A stretch of 11,697 nucleotides of DNA from contig JAZUKH010000091.1 in assembly GCA_045643185.1 (NCBI GenBank), forward strand, positions 1 through 11,697, written 5' to 3'. Under the pieces are notes generated by a model. The model did not search any database. It was given only the letters and a program-made list of their open reading frames with translations, and was not told the origin of the DNA. Every line of letters starts with the position of its first letter. Position 1 is the first letter of the stretch. Source of the stretch: RGIG464 sp045643185. Its GTDB lineage: Bacteria > Myxococcota_A > Bradymonadia > UBA4248. Shown here one piece after another: positions 1-5,752 of this stretch. Made by a program: the position numbers and the translations under genes.

Positions 1-1
1 T

Positions 2-607
2 CTCGCACAGGCCAACGCCATGAACTCCATGTTGGCGGTCGGCGCAAACCTCGATAATATGGATCTCGACTGGTCGTCCTTCGACGCCAATGCAGCAGCT
101 GCAAGCGCTGGTTACGGCATGGGCATGGTCGGCGGCGGCGGCGGCGGTGCTGCTATGGGCGGCTTCGGCGCTGGTGGCTTCGGACCTGGTGGACGTGGCG
201 GCGGCGGCGCTGTCGGCGCTGCGGCTCGTTCGCACGCCGGTAACCTCGGCGCTAAAGGCGAAGGCGCTCCTAAAATGAAAGCTCTTAACCCTGATGTCTC
301 CGGTTCACTCGACAAACGTGTTATTCAGAAAGTCGTTCGTCAACACTTCGGTGAGCTCCGTGCTTGCTACGAAAAAGAACTCGCTAAGGTCAAAGGGCTT
401 AACGGTAGGATCAGCGTCACTTGGTTGATCTCCATGGACGGTAACGTCGCAAGCGCGGTTGTCACCGAAACCACCATGAAAAACAAAAACGTCGAAAATT
501 GCATTGCGAATAGCATCAAACACTGGCGTTTCCCAAGACCCAATGGCGGCGCAGCTTGTAAGGTCATGTACCCGTTCGTCTTCGAAAGCGGCGGCGGCGA
601 TAAATAA
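2..607 (+). CDS. AgmX/PglI C-terminal-domain protein (5' end outside window)
   Basis: The frame is open to the window edge, so this is the last 201 residues of a longer protein; the ATG at 20 is probably internal. Seen: an Ala/Gly-rich linker with poly-Gly runs (about nt 100-240), then a compact domain from about nt 311 to 595 with the pattern DKRVIQKVVRQHFGELRACYE, GRISVTWLI, G-V, VENC, HWRFPRP, YPFVFE and three cysteines. Known: this matches the C-terminal domain shared by Myxococcus AgmX (gliding-associated) and PglI-like proteins, a TonB-C-like alpha/beta fold usually tethered to the cell envelope by an N-terminal part. Inferred: an envelope or periplasmic protein, possibly part of a transport or motility machine; the partner is unknown. 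The missing N-terminus, which would hold a membrane anchor or other domain, prevents a finer call. The gene ends 16 bp before an intrinsic terminator, so it is the last gene of its unit. Confidence 0.82.
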   Translation, partial: LAQANAMNSMLAVGANLDNMDLDWSSFDANAAAASAGYGMGMVGGGGGGAAMGGFGAGGFGPGGRGGGGAVGAAARSHAGNLGAKGEGAPKMKALNPDVSGSLDKRVIQKVVRQHFGELRACYEKELAKVKGLNGRISVTWLISMDGNVASAVVTETTMKNKNVENCIANSIKHWRFPRPNGGAACKVMYPFVFESGGGDK

Positions 608-623
608 TTATCTGCTTAAACAC

Positions 624-658
624 AAAAAAGGCGCTATCCAAAAGATAGCGCCTTTTTT
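624..658. terminator. Bidirectional intrinsic terminator
   Basis: Nine-base-pair stem GGCGCTATC (630-638) / GATAGCGCC (644-652) with a 5-nt loop, flanked by A6 (624-629) and T6 (653-658), so it works on either strand. It closes the AgmX-like gene on the + strand. On the - strand it is the first strong terminator after nagZ, which would give nagZ a 3' untranslated region of about 370 nt that includes the repeats at 755-990. Confidence 0.93.
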
Positions 659-899
659 GTCATTAAAATTTTGTCTCGTGACTTCTCAAACGTAATTTTC
701 ATGATCAGATTGTGACATCCAGCCGAGGAAGCATTGCCTGGTCAGTAATTCCAAATCTCAGTCGCCGAGAAGTCAAAGGCAGGCAGGCTGAGATGGGACG
801 CAAGTAGAGACGTGCGATCCGACAACAATGACGTGTTGTCCAATTGCAGGCGGTCCGGCCTTGGAGACGTGCGGTCTGCGAGTCTCCAAGGAGCAAGGT

Positions 900-928
900 G
901 TCGCAACCCCCACCAGCTTGGACAACAC
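900..928. repeat. 29-bp direct repeat, copy 1
   Basis: Exact 29-bp sequence beginning GTCGCAACCC and ending GGACAACAC, identical to the copy at 962-990. The two starts are 62 bp apart, with 33 bp of unrelated sequence between. The last 11 bp also occur inverted at 833-843, outside the 10-bp hairpin at 859-891. Confidence 0.9.
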
Positions 929-961
929 GGTATGGTCGGTTTGTCAGCGCGCCTACGACGG

Positions 962-990
962 GTCGCAACCCCCACCAGCTTGGACAACAC
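962..990. repeat. 29-bp direct repeat, copy 2
   Basis: Second exact copy of the 29-bp repeat. It ends 2 bp before the nagZ stop codon (complement of 993-995), so on the - strand it is the first sequence transcribed after the coding region. No inverted 11-bp partner was seen on this side of the pair. Confidence 0.9.
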
Positions 991-992
991 AC

Positions 993-2006
993 TTATTCAG
1001 CAAACGCCGCCCCCATAAATCGGCGTTTTAATGCCACGACGCGTTCTGCCGCTTCAAAGATCCGTGCTTCAAGTACCGGATCTGCTTTGGCTTCTGCGAC
1101 CAGTTGTTTACATAGCGGCGCCCATAAATACTGTGACTTGCAGATCAGGAACATGTCGACACCAGCACGCAGCCCCAGTAAAACCGCTTTGAGAATGCTA
1201 AAATGGTCAATAATGGCGCTCATTTCAAGGTCATCACTCACAATGACGCCCTCGAAACCTAGTTTTTCACGCAGCAGACCATGCACGATCGATGGCGCCA
1301 ATGTAGCCGGAAAACGCTCGCCCATGCCCTGCATGATTATGTGTGCAGACATGATCATCGGAATGCCAGCCTTAATGGCAGCCTCAAACGGCTTGAGTTC
1401 AACGGATTCAAGACGGCTCAACCCATGCAGGATGACGGGTGAATCTGTGTGAGAATCTGTGGCCGTATCGCCGTGACCAGGAAAATGCTTGCCACACGGA
1501 ATGATGCCTTCATCCATGAGCCCCTGCATCATCGGAATGGCGTGTTCGATCACAGCTTCGGGCGTCGTACCAAAAGCACGATCACCGATGATCGGATTCG
1601 CCGGGTTAGTGTGAATATCCAATACTGGTGCAAAATCGAGGTTAAAGCCAAACGCCTTGAGCTCACGTGCCATATCGCGCGCGTATTCGCGCGTTTCTTC
1701 TACCGACAGCTTGCCAACTTCGGCTGCACATGGCCGTTTCGCCAAACCAACATTTTCAGAAAGGCGCTGAACCTTGCCGCCTTCCTGATCAACCGCAATC
1801 AGTGCAGGAATACGCAATTTCATGGTGCTTACCGACGACGTAAGCTGCTTGAGCTGATCCGCATTCTCAATATTGCGACGAAACAAGATCACGCCCCCCA
1901 CTTCACCTTTCATCAAGGCACCCACGAGGGGAACCGGAAGTTTCGTTCCTTCAAAACCAACCGTAAATAACTGACCAACTGCTTGTTTCAGCGTTAATTC
2001 ACTCAT
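993..2006 (-). CDS. nagZ: Beta-N-acetylhexosaminidase NagZ-like (GH3)
   Basis: A 337-aa glycoside hydrolase family 3 protein of about the size of single-domain NagZ. Seen: VDQEGGKVQRL at 72-82, then the NagZ signature KHFPGHGDTATDSH at 173-186, whose Asp184/His186 pair corresponds to the His/Asp acid-base dyad of NagZ, and SDDLEM at 257-262, where Asp258 fits the catalytic nucleophile. No signal peptide, so cytoplasmic. Known: NagZ removes N-acetylglucosamine from GlcNAc-anhydroMurNAc peptides during peptidoglycan recycling, and its product can feed beta-lactamase control in some bacteria. Start chosen at the ATG complementary to 2004-2006: GGAG (complement of 2016-2019) lies 9 nt upstream. 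The gene stands alone between a repeat-rich spacer and a long AT-rich spacer; no ampD, ampG or murQ gene is adjacent. Other GH3 glucosidases are larger and lack the FPGHGDT-DSH motif, so confidence is high. Confidence 0.95.
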   Translation of the reverse strand: MSELTLKQAVGQLFTVGFEGTKLPVPLVGALMKGEVGGVILFRRNIENADQLKQLTSSVSTMKLRIPALIAVDQEGGKVQRLSENVGLAKRPCAAEVGKLSVEETREYARDMARELKAFGFNLDFAPVLDIHTNPANPIIGDRAFGTTPEAVIEHAIPMMQGLMDEGIIPCGKHFPGHGDTATDSHTDSPVILHGLSRLESVELKPFEAAIKAGIPMIMSAHIIMQGMGERFPATLAPSIVHGLLREKLGFEGVIVSDDLEMSAIIDHFSILKAVLLGLRAGVDMFLICKSQYLWAPLCKQLVAEAKADPVLEARIFEAAERVVALKRRFMGAAFAE

Positions 2007-2547
2007 ATCACTATACTCCAGTCTCAGACGCAGAAATTGCGCCGAAACCCTACAATATCATATTTTACGACATACTGCGAAATACGAGCATCAAACAGGC
2101 GCCTACGCTCCAAGATCAAATACTGAAAGCGCGAACACAAAACGTTCTATGCGCGGATCATGCAACACATTTATAATTACAGTAACCCATAAAGGCTCAA
2201 TGCGATTACGATCCGTCGACAGATCATCATGATCATCTAATAATTTATTTTATATAATTATGATTGTGAATTTTTCACAAAAAAAAAAGCTCTATCAAAC
2301 AATGTAACATTTGAATTTTGCGACATAACGTTCGCCGAGCCGTATGTATTACAAAATTATATATCTTGCAATATTTCGATACTCGACCGTCGTAAGATAA
2401 ATACAATCGCAACACAGATAATCAACGTTGGATATCTTCAACAAAGTGCGTGAGATCAAAGCGTGAGAAAGCGCTCGTATCGTTCAAGCACGCGCTGATG
2501 CACATATCTGAAAACGAAGTTTGCATTCTGCACTGGAGCGTGTTAAG
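2007..2547. other. AT-rich spacer upstream of nagZ and of the micro-ORF
   Basis: No gene seen on either strand. Visible items: a dyad GATCAT-C-ATGATC (2222-2234); a TATAAT hexamer at 2253-2258 without a good -35 partner; a short hairpin TGTGAA/TTCACA (2265-2279) running into a 10-A tract (2279-2288); an imperfect dyad GTTGGA/TTCAAC near 2427-2442; and the octamer GCGTGAGA repeated at 2448-2455 and 2461-2468. Some of these may be regulatory sites for nagZ (leftward) or for a rightward transcript ending at 2592, but no promoter could be fixed with confidence. Confidence 0.45.
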
Positions 2548-2586
2548 ATGAAAGCAATTGTGGTTGGTTTTCTCACCAACCTTTGA
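2548..2586 (+). CDS. Possible 12-aa micro-ORF overlapping a terminator
   Basis: ATG at 2548 opens the peptide MKAIVVGFLTNL and stops at TGA 2584-2586. GGAG at 2535-2538 lies exactly 9 nt upstream, the same spacing as for nagZ and for the lipoprotein gene in this window. The coding part runs through both arms of the terminator hairpin (2562-2581), so a ribosome on the peptide would cover the 5' arm. It may be a leader peptide, a small hydrophobic peptide, or chance. There is no run of one amino acid as in classical attenuators, and the next gene starts 324 bp away. Confidence 0.3.
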   Translation: MKAIVVGFLTNL

Positions 2587-2592
2587 TTTTTT
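2562..2592 (+). terminator. Intrinsic terminator within the spacer
   Basis: Stem GGTTGGT (2562-2568) / ACCAACC (2575-2581), 6-nt loop, followed by TTTGATTTTTT (2582-2592). The T tract is only on the + strand. Because the nearest upstream gene is nagZ on the opposite strand, it must end a rightward transcript that starts inside the 2007-2547 spacer, such as a small RNA or the micro-ORF message. Confidence 0.7.
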
Positions 2593-2605
2593 GATTTATG
2601 AACAT

Positions 2606-2628
2606 ATCCTTCTCTTTCGAGGAAGGAT
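2606..2628. other. Short hairpin after the spacer terminator
   Basis: Perfect 7-bp arms ATCCTTC (2606-2612) / GAAGGAT (2622-2628) with a 9-nt loop, then a weak T run (ATTTTGG). It lies 13 nt after the preceding T tract and could be a back-up terminator or part of the same structured RNA. Confidence 0.4.
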
Positions 2629-2910
2629 TTTGGCTTGAGTCATGTGCTGTTTATAGTGTGAATTAATCAGACGATACAAAAATTATCACCGATACTGTTG
2701 TTTTGATGCCGCGAACATCGCGTGGTGTTTGAGGTGACTTGCCAAAAAAAGCAGTTATGAGAACCATCAACAAATCAATGACAAGGATCGTTTTTTAACA
2801 TCTGTCATGTACCTATCGGTGATGAAACGATATACTCACGAAATTTCTGCCAATAACCAGGAGCTGGTAGCTCTTTATGCCGAGTCGGCATTCAAAAACG
2901 CGGGAGCATT
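2629..2910 (+). promoter_or_regulatory. Upstream region of the AlbA_2-domain gene
   Basis: No gene seen. A possible -10 TATACT lies at 2831-2836, but the -35 position is poor, so the promoter is only tentative. The putative leader holds two small stems: GAGCT/AGCTC (2861-2873) and ATGCCGA-G-TCGGCAT (2877-2891). A small stem CGCGA/TCGCG is at 2710-2722. GGGAG at 2902-2906 is the ribosome site, with 4 nt to the ATG at 2911. Confidence 0.35.
2877..2891. promoter_or_regulatory. 15-bp dyad just upstream of a start codon
   Basis: ATGCCGA (2877-2883), central G, TCGGCAT (2885-2891): a perfect dyad of operator size 19 bp before the start codon. As RNA the outer five pairs (ATGCC/GGCAT) form a hairpin. 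The 3' arm GGCAT can instead pair with the ATGCC that contains the start codon at 2911-2915. Confidence 0.4.
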
Positions 2911-5394
2911 ATGCCAAAAATGATGAATGATTATGAAATTGCCAAGCTGCTTCTATCCCAGTTGGAGTACGGCAAACCAACACCGTTAAAGGCCTTGGTC
3001 AATGCGACAGGGATGACATACAACCTTTTGATGCCAGCCCTTCGTCCATTGATCCAGTCTGGCCTCATTTCGCGTTCTTCAGACGAACGCGGCGTAATCT
3101 ACACGCTTCGTCATCTGGAATACGAAAGTGACCTGGAAAAGATCTATGGCATGTCCGGCGCGAGCTGTGAAGTCGAACGCGCGCCCCATCCAACCGCAAC
3201 ATCGAACGACACCGAAAGCGCGTCTGATGTGCGCAAATCTGCGGTATGGCGTTCAGCGGTACATCGACGTGTCTCAATGACCAACGTGTCATCGCCTTTA
3301 CCCATGGTTCCAGAGAGCAACGCGTCGTCCAACGCAGTCGATTCCGACACAGCCCTGACAGCAGCCCGTCGAAGCAGCACCGAACTGCCGTTCTTTGACC
3401 GAAAGATCTCACAGCAGATGACGGCCAAAGCCATTCCTTCGCGCGACATTCCCGTGTCTGGTTCGTTCAAGCGCATTCCCTCGTCGACGACACTCAGTGG
3501 CATAAACAAGAGCGTCTACGTCAATACCGTGTCGAACACGTCCAAACCTTCGGTTGCGCCCTCGCGTTCCATGTTTACAGGCATGCCGCCGCAGTCCTTC
3601 AACCAGGACATGCACCGAACCGACACCAATTTCAAACTCACGCCTGTCAGCGAACTGCCTGAACGCACGGCCCCCATTCTCGCGCATCACTCAACCGCAG
3701 CGACCCGCGAAGAGTATTCCGAAGACATGATCCGCACGATCTGCCAGGACAATGACGTCAGCAACGCGCTCAACCCGATGCTGCCGCTCATCGCGATCAG
3801 CGACGATACGACCTCCCATCAGCTTTGGTCCTCGTTCTCGGCACTCGCCAACAGCGGCGGCGGCTTCATTCTGCTCGGTGTTCGAAAACACGGCATTTCT
3901 TACCGTTTCAACAAAATTCCGTCTCTTGAAGACAAACTCAAAATCATAGCCAAGGAATTCGGTGATCGCTCCATCATTAGCGATTCACCCAAAGGCGGCG
4001 ACTTCATCAGAGTCTGCAGCGAAGGAAAAAGCAAAAAGCAGTTCATCACCATCATTGTCAACCCCGACATGATCGAAAGACTGCCCGTCTATACCAAGCT
4101 GGATTCCTTTGGCGACAAGCGCGATGGATGCTACTGTCTCAAAAACGGGGAAGTCACCCACTGCAGCGAAGACGAAACCAAAGCGCTCTGGAAACGCTTT
4201 TACCTCCTGGAATACAATGCGGATTGGGATCAAAGCGGCGAAATGCTCGCGACCGAGATGTCACGCAAGCTTTCGCTCGAAAAGATCGAGCCGCCTGAAG
4301 GTGAAAAGCCCTATCTGACCACCAGTCAGATCAGCAAATCGGATCGCAAAACCGATCAGGCGCCCAACACACAGACTGTGGTGGCGTATGATGAGGATGG
4401 TGAAGTCATCTTCAGCGCCGATACACCAGCTGCCCCGATCCCAGCGATCGAAATTTCAAAATCCAAAAAGGACGAGGCTGAAAACAAAAAACATCGAAAA
4501 CCGGTGCAGGGCTCCTTTGCCATGGAATATGACAGCCGACATCCAGACCACATCAATCCCGCAGAGATCGTGGCTGAACGCCGCAAAAACGAAGAAGAAG
4601 CACGCCTGGCTGAAACAGCCAAAGCAGCCAGCACGACCTGCGCACAAGCGGCGCCCGAAACCAACGTCGAAACGCCGGTCAAATCAAACTTCAGACACAG
4701 TGGTGCCTTTGGAGCAGTCTCGCACGCCATGGAATACGAGGCGTCAAATAACCAGGCGGCGATATCCGCCAACGACGCCATCAAGGCAAGCATTCTGTTC
4801 AGCAGCGATATTCGTGGTCCGAAGATCCGTCCAAACGAACTCGCCGCAATCCGCGCACGCATTCCCGATGTCCAGTCAACACTCTTCGATATTCCGCATT
4901 CGGAAAAAATGGTTCGCGAATCCCGCGCTGATAAGTCTGCACAAGATCAGGCAAACAAAGATGCCATGAACAAAGCGATCCTTGCAGAAGCACGAAAAGC
5001 CGACGAAGAACGCGCTGCTGCTGAACGTCGCGCCAAACTCGCCAAACAAAAGGCCGCACTCGAAGAAGCACGCACTCAGAAGGCCGCGCCCGTCAAAACG
5101 ACCAAGTCCAAAGTCGTCGAAGTCATGCCGGCGGGCATGCCGCCGCATCTCAACGATGACATTCGTCCACAACTCGAAAAACTCGCCGAACCGGCTGTCG
5201 AATTCTCACGTCTGCCGGCTGCACGACTCAGTGCCATCGCCATCAAGATCCTCAAACTCGCCAGTCTTTCGGTGCAGGAACTCTCCGAGATCCTGCACAG
5301 AACACCCGTCTCTGTGCGTAAAAATGTCATTCAGCAACTCGCCGATGACGAACACCTCAAGTCACAGGGCAAATATTACTACTACGAAGAATAG
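2911..5394 (+). CDS. Putative DNA-binding protein: winged helix, AlbA_2-like domain, coiled coil, winged helix
   Basis: An 827-aa protein I do not recognise as a whole. Seen: residues 5-70 are a helix-rich segment ending in a beta-wing-like GVIYTLRH, typical of a winged helix. Residues 80-270 are Ser/Thr/Pro-rich and look disordered. Residues 282-440 match the AlbA_2 (Schlafen/divergent AAA-4) pattern, with LANSGGGFILLGVRKHG at 312-327 and the later DGCYCLKNGEV at 405-415. Residues 450-680 are charged linker with two related short motifs, SFAMEYD (535-541) and SHAMEYE (604-610). Residues 682-724 are an Ala/Glu/Lys/Arg-rich coiled coil. Residues 770-827 form a second winged-helix-like end finishing YYYYEE. 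No transmembrane segment or signal peptide. Known: AlbA_2 domains bind nucleic acid and occur in regulators and some defence proteins. Inferred: a cytoplasmic regulator or nucleoid protein. Start chosen from GGGAG 4 nt upstream; Met4 at 2920 is an alternative. The gene stands alone. Confidence 0.75.
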   Translation: MPKMMNDYEIAKLLLSQLEYGKPTPLKALVNATGMTYNLLMPALRPLIQSGLISRSSDERGVIYTLRHLEYESDLEKIYGMSGASCEVERAPHPTATSNDTESASDVRKSAVWRSAVHRRVSMTNVSSPLPMVPESNASSNAVDSDTALTAARRSSTELPFFDRKISQQMTAKAIPSRDIPVSGSFKRIPSSTTLSGINKSVYVNTVSNTSKPSVAPSRSMFTGMPPQSFNQDMHRTDTNFKLTPVSELPERTAPILAHHSTAATREEYSEDMIRTICQDNDVSNALNPMLPLIAISDDTTSHQLWSSFSALANSGGGFILLGVRKHGISYRFNKIPSLEDKLKIIAKEFGDRSIISDSPKGGDFIRVCSEGKSKKQFITIIVNPDMIERLPVYTKLDSFGDKRDGCYCLKNGEVTHCSEDETKALWKRFYLLEYNADWDQSGEMLATEMSRKLSLEKIEPPEGEKPYLTTSQISKSDRKTDQAPNTQTVVAYDEDGEVIFSADTPAAPIPAIEISKSKKDEAENKKHRKPVQGSFAMEYDSRHPDHINPAEIVAERRKNEEEARLAETAKAASTTCAQAAPETNVETPVKSNFRHSGAFGAVSHAMEYEASNNQAAISANDAIKASILFSSDIRGPKIRPNELAAIRARIPDVQSTLFDIPHSEKMVRESRADKSAQDQANKDAMNKAILAEARKADEERAAAERRAKLAKQKAALEEARTQKAAPVKTTKSKVVEVMPAGMPPHLNDDIRPQLEKLAEPAVEFSRLPAARLSAIAIKILKLASLSVQELSEILHRTPVSVRKNVIQQLADDEHLKSQGKYYYYEE

Positions 5395-5416
5395 CCCTGA
5401 CGACGTCACCAAAAAA

Positions 5417-5452
5417 CGCGACGCGTATTTCGCAACGCGAAATAGCGCCGCG
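5417..5452. other. Hairpin 1 of a tandem pair, GCAACGC tip
   Basis: Stem CGCG-a-CGC-g-TATTTCGC (5417-5433), loop AAC (5434-5436), GCGAAATA-GCG-c-CGCG (5437-5452): 15 pairs with one A.C mismatch and one bulged G at 5425. It starts 22 nt after the stop of the AlbA_2-domain gene. No T tract follows, so it is not an ordinary terminator. Confidence 0.7.
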
Positions 5453-5453
5453 G

Positions 5454-5485
5454 CCTGACCGTATCGGCAACGCCGATAGGTCAGG
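5454..5485. other. Hairpin 2 of a tandem pair, GCAACGC tip
   Basis: Stem CCTGACC-g-TATCGGC (5454-5468), loop AAC (5469-5471), GCCGATA-GGTCAGG (5472-5485): 14 pairs with one bulged G at 5461. It is separated from hairpin 1 by a single base and repeats its plan (bulged G before TAT, GCAACGC tip, ATAG after) with different stem sequence. It is followed by CAAATATCC, not a T tract. Confidence 0.75.
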
Positions 5486-5752
5486 CAAATATCCAAAACT
5501 CTCACAAAATGGCTTATCCTCACGGGGCTCTGCTTTTACACAATTTATTATGTAAGATAATGTAGGTTTTGTTCGCACTTTATCTTATATAATTACATAA
5601 TTTTACCTTTATACAATTGACTTAAAATCGCAGATTGCCTAAAGGTTTCAGGCTATCGCGCATGAAAGGTGTGCCTTGGTTCTATTGATTCTGCGACGTT
5701 CAGCACCATATTTAATGGTTGACTGATGTTCGCCCATTTGGAGTATCGAAGG
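5486..5752 (+). promoter_or_regulatory. AT-rich upstream region of the lipoprotein gene
   Basis: No gene seen. Items noted: TAAGATAA near 5553 and TTATCTTA near 5580 form an inverted repeat; TATAAT is at 5588-5593; TTGACT at 5617-5622 has only a weak -10 (TAAAGG) 17 nt on. A promoter is expected here, but none can be fixed. GGAG at 5740-5743 with 9 nt to the ATG at 5753 is the likely ribosome site and decides that start over the ATG at 5726. Confidence 0.4.

Larger units (their letters stand above)
659..992. other. Non-coding convergent spacer rich in inverted repeats
   Basis: No convincing gene lies here; the short open frames encode low-complexity Arg/Ser/Pro peptides that simply reflect the DNA repeats. 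Structure seen: ATCTCAG (755-761) / CTGAGAT (788-794); GACAACA (821-827) / TGTTGTC (834-840); GAGACGTGCG repeated directly at 807-816 and 864-873; CCTTGGAGAC (859-868) / GTCTCCAAGG (882-891) with a 13-nt loop; and GTGTTGTCCAA (833-843), the inverted copy of TTGGACAACAC (918-928), enclosing that hairpin. Two 29-bp direct repeats follow. It could be a remnant of a small mobile or REP-like element, or a structured 3' UTR of nagZ on the - strand. Confidence 0.6.

Noticed and set aside
900..990. CRISPR array
   Set aside because: Only two repeats, one spacer, no cas genes, and the end of the repeat also occurs inverted nearby, which is not CRISPR architecture.
705..992. Short minus-strand open frames over the repeats
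   Set aside because: Their peptides are Arg/Ser/Cys/Trp-rich and merely mirror the 29-bp repeats; no ribosome site or recognisable domain.
844..1452. 202-aa plus-strand open frame
   Set aside because: Antisense to the clear NagZ coding region and entering from the repeat zone; low-complexity composition.
1449..1970. 173-aa plus-strand open frame
   Set aside because: Lies wholly opposite nagZ, whose catalytic motifs fix the true strand.
4356..4969. Open frames of 168 and 193 aa overlapping the AlbA_2-domain gene
   Set aside because: Out-of-frame shadows of the charged linker and coiled coil, with no domain and no independent start signal.
5417..5485. Integron attC site
   Set aside because: Bulged bases are present, but there are no recognisable attC core-site boxes, no integrase gene and no cassette structure.
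5588..5645. Sigma-70 promoter for the lipoprotein gene
   Set aside because: TATAAT at 5588 lacks a properly spaced -35, and TTGACT at 5617 lacks a good -10; neither is strong enough to list as a promoter.
5726..5752. ATG at 5726 as start of the lipoprotein gene
   Set aside because: It would put nine residues ahead of a standard lipoprotein signal, and the GGAG at 5740-5743 lies inside that extension, fitting the ATG at 5753.
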